A DNA stretch of 64,000 bases from DASQZK01 sp963764345 (GCA_963764345.1 CAVXSF010000008.1:62001-126000), one strand, 5' to 3'. Shown: positions 19,799 through 29,858, counted from the first letter of the stretch. Numbers and translations are program-made. Notes: generated by a model from the letters alone, not told the origin.

Positions 19799-20512
19799 AT
19801 GCCTGAAAGAGACATTAAAACAAGGATACTCCTGGCGGAAGATGATGAAAACCTCGGATCATTATTGCAGGAATACCTCAAAGCCAAAAATTATGAAGCC
19901 GACTGGCTGACCAATGGGGATAAGGCTTTTAAGGCATTTGAGAGAAATCACTATGATATCTGCATCCTCGACGTGATGATGCCCGTTAAAGACGGTTTTA
20001 CCCTGGCTACGGAAATCAGAATGCTTGATAAGGAAATGCCGGTTATTTTTCTTACTGCCAAATCCCTTAAGGAGGATGTCCTGGAGGGTTTTACCCGCGG
20101 TGCCGACGATTATATCACCAAACCCTTCAGCATGGAGGAACTGATATACCGCATCGAAGCCATACTGAGACGTACAAAGGGCGGCACGGAAAATAAAGAT
20201 CATGTCTATGAGGTCGGAAGGTATAAATTCGATTCACAGAAACAAACCCTGATTTATGAAGGAAATATCCAGGGCCTGACGACAAAGGAAAATGATCTCC
20301 TTCGCCTTCTGTGCAATAATACCAACCGGATTCTTGAAAGGAATTTTGCACTGAAAGCCATCTGGATCGATGATAACTATTTTAATGCACGGAGTATGGA
20401 TGTATATATAACCAAGCTCCGCAAATATCTCAAGGAAGATCCGAATGTCCAGATCATCAATGTTCATGGCAAAGGGTACAAACTGATCGTCGATACTGAA
20501 GCCACCGCCTGA
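19799..20512 (+). CDS. rprY: response regulator, OmpR family, RprY-like
   Basis: Transcription factor activated by the kinase upstream. The receiver domain has the acidic pair in LLAEDDENLG, phosphoacceptor D58 (CILDVMMP), T87 in FLTAKS and K108 (DDYITKPF). The C-terminal winged helix ends KLRKYLKEDPNVQIINVHGK, and WIDDNYFNARSMDVYITKLR is almost the same as I remember for RprY of Bacteroides fragilis. Length 237 residues, ATG start two bases after rprX. It may bind the phased repeats at 18123-18152 (inference). Confidence 0.9.
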   Translation: MPERDIKTRILLAEDDENLGSLLQEYLKAKNYEADWLTNGDKAFKAFERNHYDICILDVMMPVKDGFTLATEIRMLDKEMPVIFLTAKSLKEDVLEGFTRGADDYITKPFSMEELIYRIEAILRRTKGGTENKDHVYEVGRYKFDSQKQTLIYEGNIQGLTTKENDLLRLLCNNTNRILERNFALKAIWIDDNYFNARSMDVYITKLRKYLKEDPNVQIINVHGKGYKLIVDTEATA

Positions 20513-20522
20513 TCTGCCCCTG

Positions 20523-20612
20523 TTAGAAAGCCGGAAGGATCCCTTTTAAGGCAGCTTTGATGCCCACCTTGTAGGGATCGTGCCCCATCTCTTTACTTAC
20601 AGAAGGCCAACC
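20523..20612 (-). pseudogene. possible 3'-end relic of an unidentified minus-strand gene
   Basis: On the minus strand about 29 codons ending in TAA (20523-20525) read a protein-like C-terminus, including SKEMGHDPYKVGIKAALKG and ILPAF. An in-frame TGA and a poly-A/T tract cut it off upstream. I do not recognise the family. The amino-acid make-up looks like real coding sequence and the stop lies ten bases after rprY ends, so it resembles the end of a convergent gene whose body is missing. Confidence 0.25.
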
Positions 20613-20708
20613 GGATCAGATCACATTTCATTTTTTTTTTCACTGGGAATATGTCATCTTTTTTCCCTAAATTGCTGGAGATGCTGCAATAGTTAATTCC
20701 ATCCCTTT

Positions 20709-21374
20709 ATGAAAAAGTTACACCTGCTGGTAATGCTGTGCATTCCTCTGCTTTTTCTGAGCAGTTGCCTCACCGTTTATGAAAAATATACCCTTAATCG
20801 CGATGGTTCTGGAGCCATGGAGTATATTATCGACATGAGTGAACTGCACTCTATGATGCAGGCGTTCTCCGACAGCTCTGGGGAAAGTACGAACCCTATG
20901 GAAATTGCTGAGTCATTCAAGGAGATTCTTCCTGGTCTTAAGGGCATTCCGGGTATCACCAACGTCAGGCTTACCGGTGACTCTGATGATTACATTTACG
21001 GAATTAAATATGATTTCCGTGATCAGGATGCCCTGAATCATGCCATGGCGGTAATTCTTGGCAGCAGCGATAGCACCGGCATCCGATATGTTGAGATTAG
21101 GAAGAAAAGGTTTATCCGTTATCCCCTGACTTCAGATGAAATTACAGGAAACGATCTCTTTGCCGGACAGGACAGTTCTACTAACTCTCTTGCCCAAAAG
21201 ATCCTCGACGAGATGTTCTATAATATCTCGGTGACTTTTCCAAAACGTGTCAAAAAAGTGGAATCCATGGCTGAAACTACGCAGGATAAAGATAAAACTG
21301 TCACCGTCAGGGCAACATTCAGCCAGATCCTGAATAACAGTGAATTTCTCCGAACAGAAATTAAAACCAGATAA
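20709..21374 (+). CDS. hypothetical lipoprotein
   Basis: 221-residue protein with a clear lipoprotein leader (MKKLHLLVMLCIPLLFLSSC, lipobox LSSC, C20). The mature part begins TVYEKYTLNRDGSG, a pattern of lipoproteins with a short beta-rich domain, and has a mixed alpha/beta body with a Thr/Lys-rich C-terminal part. I do not recognise a characterised family. The next gene, for a small membrane protein, starts five bases after the stop, so the two are probably co-expressed. Confidence 0.7.
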   Translation: MKKLHLLVMLCIPLLFLSSCLTVYEKYTLNRDGSGAMEYIIDMSELHSMMQAFSDSSGESTNPMEIAESFKEILPGLKGIPGITNVRLTGDSDDYIYGIKYDFRDQDALNHAMAVILGSSDSTGIRYVEIRKKRFIRYPLTSDEITGNDLFAGQDSSTNSLAQKILDEMFYNISVTFPKRVKKVESMAETTQDKDKTVTVRATFSQILNNSEFLRTEIKTR

Positions 21375-21379
21375 TACCT

Positions 21380-21601
21380 ATGAAATACGCTATCCTCTCT
21401 ACCGGACTTATTGCAGCAGCTCTTTTTTTGTATTCCGTATATGTGTTCGCCGTCAATCCTCATGGTTTCAAGCCCGTTGCCTATGGTTTTCTGGGGTTTG
21501 CCATCGTCTTCTTCATCCTGGTAGTTATCAGGAAGATCATGGAAGACCGGGCCCTGCGACAGAAAACAGCTGAATATTCAAAAGATTCTGTTAACAGGTA
21601 G
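21380..21601 (+). CDS. small membrane protein
   Basis: 73 residues with two hydrophobic helices (ILSTGLIAAALFLYSVYVFA and YGFLGFAIVFFILVVI) and a basic C-terminal tail (RKIMEDRALRQKTAEYSK). It directly follows the lipoprotein gene with a five-base gap. No family is recognised; an envelope role alongside the lipoprotein is inferred only from the coupling. Confidence 0.6.
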   Translation: MKYAILSTGLIAAALFLYSVYVFAVNPHGFKPVAYGFLGFAIVFFILVVIRKIMEDRALRQKTAEYSKDSVNR

Positions 21602-21649
21602 GATTGTCTACTACGATTTGTTCCGGAATTGTGCAATTTGAGCAGTCGT

Positions 21650-21670
21650 AAAAATGAACGTTTCATTTTT
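21650..21670. terminator. AT-rich hairpin between convergent genes
   Basis: AAAAATGAA and TTCATTTTT form a perfect 9-bp stem with a three-base loop. It lies between the small membrane protein gene and lepA, which converge here. The stem has little GC, so it is at best a weak two-way terminator. Confidence 0.25.
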
Positions 21671-21753
21671 GCAGAGCTTTACCATGTCTCAAATGCAAAT
21701 AGACCGCACGACTTTGTGAAAACACTAAACGTCCGGCTGTACCGGGTCATCTT

Positions 21754-23541
21754 TTAATCCAGTTTCAATACGGCTAAAAAGGCGGATTGAGGAACTTCCA
21801 CATTGCCGATCTGACGCATGCGTTTTTTCCCCTTCTTTTGTTTTTCAAGCAGCTTCCGTTTGCGGGTGATATCACCTCCGTAACATTTAGCCGTAACGTC
21901 TTTCCTTACGGCCTTTACGGTCTCACGGGCAATGATCTTGGCACCAACAGCAGCCTGTATGGCAATATCGAACTGTTGACGGGGGATCAGCTCTCTTAAT
22001 TTGGAACAGATCCTGCGTCCAAAATCATAGGCATTGTCCCGGTGGATCAGGGTGGACAAAGCATCCACCATTTCGCCGTTCAGGAGAATATCAAGTCTGA
22101 CCAGGTTTGCCGGTTTGTAGGCAGAGGTATAATAGTCGAAGGAGGCGTAGCCCTTGGAAATGCTTTTCAGTTTATCATAGAAGTCAAAGACAGTTTCTGC
22201 AAGCGGAATTTCAAATGACAATTCCACACGGTTTGAGGTGAGATAAATCTGGTTTTTAAGGGTGCCGCGCTTATCAAGGCAAAGCTTGATAATGGGTCCT
22301 ACAAAATCCGCCTGGGAGATGATCTGTGCTGAGATATAGGGTTCTTCGATATGATCGATGACAGTCGGATCCGGCAGTCCTGAAGGATTATGCACATCGA
22401 TGATCCCCTGCCTCGTGGTATATACCTTGTACGAAACGTTGGGCACGGTGCTGATCACGTTCATATCAAATTCACGTTCAAGGCGTTCCTGGATAATTTC
22501 CATATGCAGAAGTCCCAGAAATCCGCACCGGAAACCAAATCCAAGAGCAGCCGATGATTCGGGGATAAATGTCAGAGAGGCGTCGTTCAACTGAAGTTTT
22601 TCAATGGACGCCCGGAGATCTTCATATTCGTCTGCATCGATCGGATAGATGCCGGCAAAAACCATGGGCTTCACATCCTCGAAACCGGATATAGGTTTGG
22701 AACAAGGGTTCACGACATGGGTAATGGTATCTCCGACCTTAACTTCACGGGATGCTTTTATCCCGGAGATAATATACCCCACGTCACCGGCTTTGAGCTC
22801 TTTGCGGGGTTCCGGGTTCAGGCATAGAACGCCTATTTCGTCAGCCTCGTATTCTTTATTTGTAGCAAAGAATTTTACCTTTTCTCCCTGCCTCATGGTA
22901 CCATTGAAAATCCGGAAGTAAGCAAAAATACCCCTGAACTGGTTGAATACCGAATCGAAGATAAGGGCCTGCAGAGGGGCTTCCGGGTCTCCCTTGGGAT
23001 GGGGGATCCTTTGAATGATAGCCTTCAGTATTTCATCAACACCCAGGCCGGTCTTTCCGCTTGCCTCAATGATGTCTTCCCTGGCACAGCCGACAAGGTC
23101 AACAATCTGGTCTTTCACCTCCTCAGGCATGGAGCTGTCCATATCCATTTTATTCAGTATCGGGATGATCTCGAGATTATGATCGATGGCCTGGTAGAGA
23201 TTGGAAATGGTCTGGGCCTGGATGCCCTGGGTTGAGTCAACCACCAGCAATGCTCCCTCACAGGCTGCAATGGATCTTGAAACTTCATATGAGAAATCTA
23301 CATGACCGGGAGTGTCGATCAGGTTAAGCGTATATTTCTTCCCTTCAAACTCGTAAAGCATCTGAATAGCATGACTCTTGATGGTAATTCCCCTTTCTCT
23401 TTCAAGGTCCATATTATCCAGCACCTGGTCTTTGAAGTCCCTGTCGGTGACAGTCCCCGTTTTTTGCAAAAGTCTGTCAGCCAGAGTGCTTTTCCCGTGG
23501 TCGATATGCGCGATGATGCAGAAATTTCTAAGATGATCCAT
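21754..23541 (-). CDS. lepA: elongation factor 4 (LepA)
   Basis: Ribosome-associated GTPase that back-translocates or remodels stalled ribosomes. G1 is AHIDHGKSTLADRL near the N-terminus, G3 LIDTPGHVDF and G4 LNKMD; the C-terminal LepA-specific part ends KCYGGDITRKRKLLEKQKKG followed by KKRMRQIGNVEVPQ. ATG at 23541 gives MDHLRNFCIIAHIDHG and 595 residues, the family norm; the frame stays open for 51 more codons upstream but that stretch is not protein-like. The frame is intact. Confidence 0.96.
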   Translation of the reverse strand: MDHLRNFCIIAHIDHGKSTLADRLLQKTGTVTDRDFKDQVLDNMDLERERGITIKSHAIQMLYEFEGKKYTLNLIDTPGHVDFSYEVSRSIAACEGALLVVDSTQGIQAQTISNLYQAIDHNLEIIPILNKMDMDSSMPEEVKDQIVDLVGCAREDIIEASGKTGLGVDEILKAIIQRIPHPKGDPEAPLQALIFDSVFNQFRGIFAYFRIFNGTMRQGEKVKFFATNKEYEADEIGVLCLNPEPRKELKAGDVGYIISGIKASREVKVGDTITHVVNPCSKPISGFEDVKPMVFAGIYPIDADEYEDLRASIEKLQLNDASLTFIPESSAALGFGFRCGFLGLLHMEIIQERLEREFDMNVISTVPNVSYKVYTTRQGIIDVHNPSGLPDPTVIDHIEEPYISAQIISQADFVGPIIKLCLDKRGTLKNQIYLTSNRVELSFEIPLAETVFDFYDKLKSISKGYASFDYYTSAYKPANLVRLDILLNGEMVDALSTLIHRDNAYDFGRRICSKLRELIPRQQFDIAIQAAVGAKIIARETVKAVRKDVTAKCYGGDITRKRKLLEKQKKGKKRMRQIGNVEVPQSAFLAVLKLD

Positions 23542-23706
23542 ACTTGTTTTGAAAATTGAGTACAAATATATATAAATTAATGCGAAGGGAACATAGCAAG
23601 TTAGGGAATGCGAAACAGGGAATCCGGAGAGGGGCGGGGAGGGAAAACCGTCATGCATGGTGACCTGCACCGGCAGTGACAGGGTAAAGTGCACGACACA
23701 AACGTG

Positions 23707-24198
23707 TCAGTATAATTTTGTTACTTCAAAAGTATGGCAGGTAGACCTGAGAAAATGCTTCAGCTCCTCAAAGGTCAGCCCGAAAAAATGGCTTTTTTCT
23801 CCCGGCAGAAATGCGAGCAGGCGGCCGTTGTCCAGGGCCTTGTCAAGGTAAACCTTAACCTGGTTGTCCTTGTCATTTACCAAACCCAGAACCGATACTC
23901 CGCCGGGTTCCTGGTCAAGGAATTTTTTGAGCCTCTGCGGAGAGGCAAAGCTCAGGGTGTGATGTCCGGTAAGTGTTTTCAGGATCCCGATATCCAGGTC
24001 ACGGTCGAAGTCCAACACCACGAAGAAATGGTTCTTCCCGTGATTATCCCGGAAGAAGAGGTTTTTACACCGCTGGAGATTTTTCTCCTTCCAGAATTCC
24101 AATGGAGGGGGCCAGGACGAAGGATAGCCGGTTTCATATAAGGTAAAGGCTATCCCGTAATCCTTTAATATCTTCGACATCTCCTGACTTGTGGTCAT
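23707..24198 (-). CDS. prolyl-tRNA editing protein, YbaK/ProX type
   Basis: Stand-alone domain that removes wrongly attached amino acids (Ala or Cys) from tRNA-Pro. The 163 residues show the family core KNLFFRDNHGKNHFFVVLDF, SFASPQRLKKFL and GGVSVLGLVND, as in PrdX/ProXp-ala proteins. It starts seven bases after the GH94 gene on the same strand, although a functional link is not evident. The exact editing specificity cannot be read from sequence. Confidence 0.82.
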   Translation of the reverse strand: MTTSQEMSKILKDYGIAFTLYETGYPSSWPPPLEFWKEKNLQRCKNLFFRDNHGKNHFFVVLDFDRDLDIGILKTLTGHHTLSFASPQRLKKFLDQEPGGVSVLGLVNDKDNQVKVYLDKALDNGRLLAFLPGEKSHFFGLTFEELKHFLRSTCHTFEVTKLY

Positions 24199-24204
24199 GC
24201 GTTT

Positions 24205-26598
24205 TTATGACATGAACACTTCAACCGTACTGGAAGTTTCAAGTTTGTCCTCGGGAATGAAATTTCCAGTAATTTCGGTACCGTTGAGCGTCATTTTTTT
24301 GATGCCTTTCTGGGATCCGAGGGGATTGTGAAAAATAACTTTAACCTGTTTTCCCCGGAGCTGCCGGCTTATCTCAAATTCCTTCCATTCCTGTGGCACA
24401 CAGGGTTCGATAACCAGTCCGTTGTGCACCGGCCGGATACCCAGGATGTACTGGGTAGCTGTAAAATAGGCCCATGTAGCCGTTCCACTCAGCCATGGCA
24501 ATCTTGAAGCGCCGTACCTAGGACTGTACCGGCTGTGGGTTGACTGGGCATAGACGTAGGGTTCTATTTCCCTAATTTCGGCATTGTCGTTGTAAGCCGC
24601 CGGAAGGTAAGCTCTGAAATATTCCCAGGCCTGATTACCATGACCCAGCAAAGTTTCGGCGATGACAGCCCAGCCCTGGGTATGGTTGAAAATGCCCGCA
24701 TTTTCCTTCATGCCCTTATTCATGAGAGTGGCACGGATCACCGTATAATCGGTTTTTTCATAAGGCGGGGAACAGATCATCAGTCCGTAATCGGTGGCAA
24801 GGAGTTCCTTTACCGACTTCATCGCCCTGGTGGCTTTGTCCTCCGTGGCATGTCCGCTGTATACCGACCATGACTGAGGATTAAGAAAGATTTTACCCTC
24901 GTCGTTTTCTGCTGATCCGAAAGGAAGACCGTCATAACGGAAGGCCCGTTTGTACCATTCGCCATCCCAGGCTTTTTCTTCTATGTCACGGTCGAGTATG
25001 CTCAGTTTTTCAAAGGCCCATTTCACTTCATCGGCCATATTCAGCATGCCGCAAATTTCGGCATACGTTTTCAGTCCGTACCGGAGCTGGAAGGCGACGA
25101 ATACGGTTTCTCCCTTGTGGCCGAGTTCAAGGCAGTCGTTCCAGTCGGCTTTAAGCCCGCAGGGAAGTCCGTTGGCGCCGGAACGGTTTATATTGAAGTC
25201 GAGAGCTCTCCGCAGGTGGGCGATCACGGTATCCTGCCCTTCATCGGCATAAGGCAGGACTTTGGTGTAAAAGCTGAAGTCACCGGTTTCCTTAACATAG
25301 GCAGGTACAGTATTGAACAGCCAGAGGCTGTCGTCGGACCGGTAGTCTTCTTCCGCCGGTCTTTTCTCTTTCCCGGGAGAGTGGGCAAACGGTTTGACTA
25401 CGGGCATTGCGCCACCGGTCGAAACCTGGCCGGTAAGCATAAGTTCGAGGCGTTCCCTGACTTCATACGGGATGAGGTGCAGAACGCCGAGCATATCCTG
25501 AACGGTATCCCGGTATCCCAGGCCGTCGCGTTCACCTGCATATACCAGACTGGCTGCACGTGACCATGCATAGGTGATCAGGCAGTTGAAGGGACTCCAC
25601 ATGTTCATCATGGAGTTGAACATTGGATCCGGGGTTTTCACCGTTATGCCTTCAATACGGGTATGCCAGTATTCACGCAGCTTTTCAAATTCCCGGCTCA
25701 CCCTGCCCGGTTCGGAAAATTCTTTCACGGCTTTCTTCCCTTCTTCAGCAGCACTGCCTATTCCCATCAGTACGACAAATTCTTTTTCTTCTCCCGGGTT
25801 AAGGTCGAGGTCAACCTGGAGAGTACCGCAGGGATTGTCTCCAACAGCCAGCGAGCCTTTACACAGGCCCTCTTCGACGACGACCGGATTGGCATAGGTA
25901 CGGTAAGGTCCCAGGAAGGATTCCCTGTCGGTGTCAAATCCGGTCACCTCAGCGCCGGCGATGCCCAGGAAGGTATGGCGCCCCTGGTCTTTCTCCTCAA
26001 AATTTTCAGGCATTGCCGGGATATGCACGTTGGTGCCGTGATCGATGATCCCGTCAGCCATCTCCATTTTGGCAATATACTGGGTGTACTGAAGATTTAT
26101 GAGATCGTCGGCGGCATTCCAGTTACAGGCATATTCAACATAGGTGAACAACCTCAGACGGCGTGATGAAGTACCCGTATTTTTTATCCTGACCCACCAG
26201 CATTCGAAGTCCCTGTTCAGCGGAACAAAATACGTTGAAAGGGTATCAATACCGGAGTACCCGGATTTAATGGTTGTATAGGCTGAACCGTGCCGGCATT
26301 CCGATTTAAAGAGATCCAGCGGTTTGCCCACCGGTTGCCAGGATCCGGACCAGAAATCTTTCGAATCCTTATCGTGGAGATAAATATACCTTCCGGGCTG
26401 GTCCATGGGGATGGAGTTAAATCTCAGCCGTGTAAACCGTCCCTGTGCAGCTGAGTGAAAAAAGCTGTAACCACCGGCGTTGTTGGTGATAATAGCTCCG
26501 TAGCGTGTCGACCCGAGGTAATTCGACCATGACCTCGGGGTATCGGGGCGGGTGATGACATATTCTTTATTCCTGTCGTCAAAATATCCGTAATTCAT
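24205..26598 (-). CDS. glycoside hydrolase family 94 disaccharide phosphorylase
   Basis: Splits a beta-linked disaccharide with phosphate to give a sugar 1-phosphate plus free sugar, inside the cell (no signal peptide). The 797 residues begin with the GH94 signature YGYFDDRNKEYVI and NYLGSTRYGAIITNNAGGYS; the catalytic acid is in ADWNDCLEL near residue 483; phosphate-binding residues are expected around QSTHSRYSPRYGASRLPWLS and GTATW. Length matches cellobiose or N,N'-diacetylchitobiose phosphorylase (about 800), not the 1,100-residue oligoglucan type. The gene for a GPH sugar symporter lies 18 bp upstream on the same strand, so the pair forms an import-and-phosphorolysis unit. Cellobiose, chitobiose, cellobionate and related sugars remain possible. 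Confidence 0.9.
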   Translation of the reverse strand: MNYGYFDDRNKEYVITRPDTPRSWSNYLGSTRYGAIITNNAGGYSFFHSAAQGRFTRLRFNSIPMDQPGRYIYLHDKDSKDFWSGSWQPVGKPLDLFKSECRHGSAYTTIKSGYSGIDTLSTYFVPLNRDFECWWVRIKNTGTSSRRLRLFTYVEYACNWNAADDLINLQYTQYIAKMEMADGIIDHGTNVHIPAMPENFEEKDQGRHTFLGIAGAEVTGFDTDRESFLGPYRTYANPVVVEEGLCKGSLAVGDNPCGTLQVDLDLNPGEEKEFVVLMGIGSAAEEGKKAVKEFSEPGRVSREFEKLREYWHTRIEGITVKTPDPMFNSMMNMWSPFNCLITYAWSRAASLVYAGERDGLGYRDTVQDMLGVLHLIPYEVRERLELMLTGQVSTGGAMPVVKPFAHSPGKEKRPAEEDYRSDDSLWLFNTVPAYVKETGDFSFYTKVLPYADEGQDTVIAHLRRALDFNINRSGANGLPCGLKADWNDCLELGHKGETVFVAFQLRYGLKTYAEICGMLNMADEVKWAFEKLSILDRDIEEKAWDGEWYKRAFRYDGLPFGSAENDEGKIFLNPQSWSVYSGHATEDKATRAMKSVKELLATDYGLMICSPPYEKTDYTVIRATLMNKGMKENAGIFNHTQGWAVIAETLLGHGNQAWEYFRAYLPAAYNDNAEIREIEPYVYAQSTHSRYSPRYGASRLPWLSGTATWAYFTATQYILGIRPVHNGLVIEPCVPQEWKEFEISRQLRGKQVKVIFHNPLGSQKGIKKMTLNGTEITGNFIPEDKLETSSTVEVFMS

Positions 26599-26616
26599 AA
26601 TACTTTTTTCTTTTTG

Positions 26617-28014
26617 TCAGCTCGCGGCAAGCTTACGTTTTTCAAGATCGGTTTCAATTTGTTTCATAGTTTTATCATCCAGGCGGTAGAAGAACATGGC
26701 TACGGCACCTATTACGGCACATATAGCAGGGATTAAGCTGATGAGGAGCCGGATGCCGTACAGGGCTTCATCCGACTGGACCTGGTTTGCCTTGAATCCG
26801 AAGCTGGCGAGTAACCAGCCTGCAAGGCCTCCCCCGATGGTCCATCCGAATTTCTGCGCCATGGTTGATGCAGACATGACCAGGCCGGTAGCCCTTCTGC
26901 CCGTCTTCCATTCCGAATAATCTGCAGTGTCGGTGTACATAGCCCAGATCATTGGGGCGAGAGGTCCCATCACCAGGCTGAGCAGCACCTGGATGGTAAA
27001 CATAGGGATGAGGGCATCATTTTTTAGGACATAAAAAGCGGCGGTCAGCAATGAAGTTAAGAGCATGAGGATAATAAAAGCTCTTTTTTTACCGAATAGT
27101 CCGGAGATAAATCTTGTGGAGAGTACACCAATGATGTTTGCAGCAGACCCGAAAACCATGAAGGCTGAAGCTAGGACATCCCGGTCGTAGCTATGTGTCT
27201 TTCCGAACAGGCTGAACGTCTGGTCACCCACATAGTATTTGAAATAGTACATAATGGAGCCATTCCTGATGGAAACAAAGGTGAGGAGGAAGATCCCGAT
27301 GATGAACAGCATGAGCCATGGAATATTCGAGAACAGGTCGCCAAAATCTTTCCTCAGGGAGGTTTTTTGAGCTTTCGGTGGGCTTACCCTTTCCCGGGTG
27401 GTGGCAAAGGTGGTGAGGAAGAGAATTACGGCGAGGATGGCAAAGATTGTCATGGTCCAGTGCCAGCCTGTTGCCTGGTTCCCGCCACCGGTTATCTTCA
27501 CGAGTTTAAGAGCTGTCCCCTGAACAATTAGTCCTCCTGCAAAGGCAGCGACGAAGCGGAAAGAGGACAGGGATGTTCTCTCCAGTGAATTGGGTGACAT
27601 AACTCCCATAAGGGCTGAGTACGGGATATTGATACCGGTGTAGATCATCATCATCAGCGAATAGGTGACATAGGCGTAGACGATCTTGCCGGTGGCTCCG
27701 AAGTCGGGAGTCAGGAAGGTGAAAACTCCGATGATGCCAAAAGGGATAGCCAGCCAGAGAAGGTAAGGTCTGAATTTTCCCCAGCGGGTATTTGTACGGT
27801 CGGCAAGGATTCCCATCATCGGATCGTTTACCGTATCCCAGATTCGGGTTATGACGAACATGGTACCTGCAGCCTTGGCGCTTATACCAAAAATGTCGGT
27901 ATAGAAAAACAACAGAAACATGGAAAATGTCTGCCAGAACAGGTTGGAAGCGGTATCACCCAGTGAATAGCCGATCTTCTCAAAGAAAGGGAGTTTCCCC
28001 GAATTTTTATTCAT
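26617..28014 (-). CDS. GPH family (melibiose-type) cation:sugar symporter
   Basis: Twelve-helix inner-membrane transporter of the glycoside-pentoside-hexuronide family within MFS. Hallmarks are KIGYSLGDTASNLFWQTF at the N-terminus, the TRIWDTVNDPMMG cation-site region and NTRWGKFRPYLLW. ATG at 28014 gives 465 residues; the frame is open 31 codons further up but that part is not conserved. It is transcribed before the GH94 phosphorylase gene and very likely imports its disaccharide substrate. No dedicated regulator lies next to the pair. Confidence 0.9.
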   Translation of the reverse strand: MNKNSGKLPFFEKIGYSLGDTASNLFWQTFSMFLLFFYTDIFGISAKAAGTMFVITRIWDTVNDPMMGILADRTNTRWGKFRPYLLWLAIPFGIIGVFTFLTPDFGATGKIVYAYVTYSLMMMIYTGINIPYSALMGVMSPNSLERTSLSSFRFVAAFAGGLIVQGTALKLVKITGGGNQATGWHWTMTIFAILAVILFLTTFATTRERVSPPKAQKTSLRKDFGDLFSNIPWLMLFIIGIFLLTFVSIRNGSIMYYFKYYVGDQTFSLFGKTHSYDRDVLASAFMVFGSAANIIGVLSTRFISGLFGKKRAFIILMLLTSLLTAAFYVLKNDALIPMFTIQVLLSLVMGPLAPMIWAMYTDTADYSEWKTGRRATGLVMSASTMAQKFGWTIGGGLAGWLLASFGFKANQVQSDEALYGIRLLISLIPAICAVIGAVAMFFYRLDDKTMKQIETDLEKRKLAAS

Positions 28015-28105
28015 GATAATCTTGGTTAGAAGTTGGATGTCAGAAAGAGCATAATTAGTAAAATCTTTTGAGATAGGCAAACAGGGTAGCAGGGGGAATA
28101 CAGGC

Positions 28106-28143
28106 AAAAAAAAAGCTGTTTGCCCCGGGCAAACAGCTTTTTT
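28106..28143 (-). terminator. strong rho-independent terminator of groES-groL
   Basis: AGCTGTTTGCCC pairs perfectly with GGGCAAACAGCT around a single central C (in practice a short loop), extended by A/T pairs. On the minus strand it is followed by nine T, 27 bp past the groL stop. The plus strand side also has six T, but the GPH gene runs the same way as groL, so it mainly shields that gene from groL read-through. Confidence 0.85.
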
Positions 28144-28169
28144 GAAATATATTGAGTTTATGGATGATT

Positions 28170-29810
28170 TTACATCATTCCACCCATTCCACCCATTCCC
28201 GGGCCACCGCCCGGCATAGGCTGTTCTTTCTCGGGTTCATCTACCAGCACACATTCGGTGCTCAGGAACATACCGGCAATGGAGGCGGCATTTTCAAGGG
28301 CGATACGTGCTACTTTGGTAGGATCGATAACGCCTGCTTCGTAAAGGTTTTCATAGTTCTCGGTCCTGGCATTGTAACCGAAATCGCCTTTACCTTCCCT
28401 GATTTTCTGAACAACGACGGAACCTTCAAGGCCGGCATTCTCAACGATCTGGCGGAGGGGCTCTTCAAGCACTTTCCTGATAATGGTATACCGGTATGTT
28501 TCGTCAGTGTTATCTCCCTTCAGAGATTTGAGTGATTCGATGGCCCTGATATAGGCTACTCCACCACCGGGTATAATCCCTTCTTCAACTGCTGCACGGG
28601 TTGCACTCAGAGCATCTTCAACACGGGCTTTTTTCTCTTTCATCTCCACTTCAGAAGCAGCACCCACATAAAGTACAGCAACTCCGCCTGCGAGTTTGGC
28701 AAGCCTTTCCTGGAGTTTTTCCTTATCATAGTCTGAGGTGGTATTTTCGATCTGTTTTTTGATCTGTGATACCCGGGCATCAATATTTGCTTTTTCACCA
28801 GCACCATTGACAATGGTGGTATTTTCCTTATCGATGGTCACTTTTTCAGCATTACCGAGCATCGTCAAGCTGGGTGTTCTCCAGTTTAAGACCTTTTTCT
28901 TCGGAGATTACCGTACCACCTGTAAGGATTGCGATATCCTCAAGCATTTCTTTTCTTCTGTCTCCAAAACCGGGAGCTTTTACAGCTGCGATTTTGAGAG
29001 ATCCTCTAAGCTTATTCACGATCAGGGTTGCCAAAGCTTCACCATCAACATCTTCAGCAATGATCAGAAGGGGACGACCGGTCTGGGCAGTGGTTTCGAG
29101 AATAGGAAGCAGATCTTTCATTGTAGAGATCTTCTTGTCGTGGATCAGGATGTAGGGATTATCCAGGACAGCTTCCATTTTTTCGGTATCGGTAACAAAA
29201 TAAGGAGAAATATAACCGCGGTCAAACTGCATACCTTCAACAACTTCAACTGTTGTGTCGGAAGTTTTGGCTTCTTCAACGGTAATGACACCTTCTCTTT
29301 TCACTTTTGACATCGCTTCGGCGATAAGAGCACCGATAGCATTGTCGTTGTTGGCTGAAATAGCGGCAACCTGTTCGATTTTCTTGTTGTCGTCACCAAT
29401 CTCGTGAGATTGTTCTTTCAGACTTTCCACAACTTTGATAACTGCTTTGTCGATGCCTCTTTTCAGATCCATCGGGTTTGCTCCGGCGGTAACGTTTTTC
29501 AGTCCGACCTGAACAATTGACTGTGCCAGAACAGTTGCAGTGGTTGTTCCGTCACCGGCATCATCATTGGTTTTGGAAGCAACTTCCTTAACCATCTGTG
29601 CACCTACATTTTCAAAGTGGTCGGAAAGTTCAATTTCCTTAGCAACAGTAACACCGTCTTTCGTCACCATGGGGTGCACCGAATTTCTTTTCGATGACCA
29701 CATTTCTGCCTTTAGGGCCCAAGGGTCACTTTCACTGCATTTGCCAGTGCATCAATCCCGCGTTTGAGTTGATCGCGTGCTTCGATATTAAATTTGATTT
29801 CTTTTGCCAT
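28170..29810 (-). CDS. groL: chaperonin GroEL (three frameshifts)
   Basis: ATP-driven protein-folding chamber, working with GroES. The protein runs from MAKEIKFNIEARDQLKRGID (ATG at 29810) to the Gly/Met-rich tail PMPGGGPGMGGMGGMM at 28170. DGTTTATVLAQSI, the ATP-site motif, and GGGVAYIRA are present. The frame changes near 29718 (GGGCCC then an extra T before AAAGGC), near 29690 (extra C in GCACCCC) and near 28862 (extra base before ATGCTCGGTAAT). All three restore standard GroEL sequence, so base-calling indels are likely. Repaired length is about 545 residues. Follows groES by 48 bp. Confidence 0.95.
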
Positions 29811-29858
29811 TTTTTATCGTTTTTTATGAATTATTTCCTTAAAATCAAGGCTTTGTAA

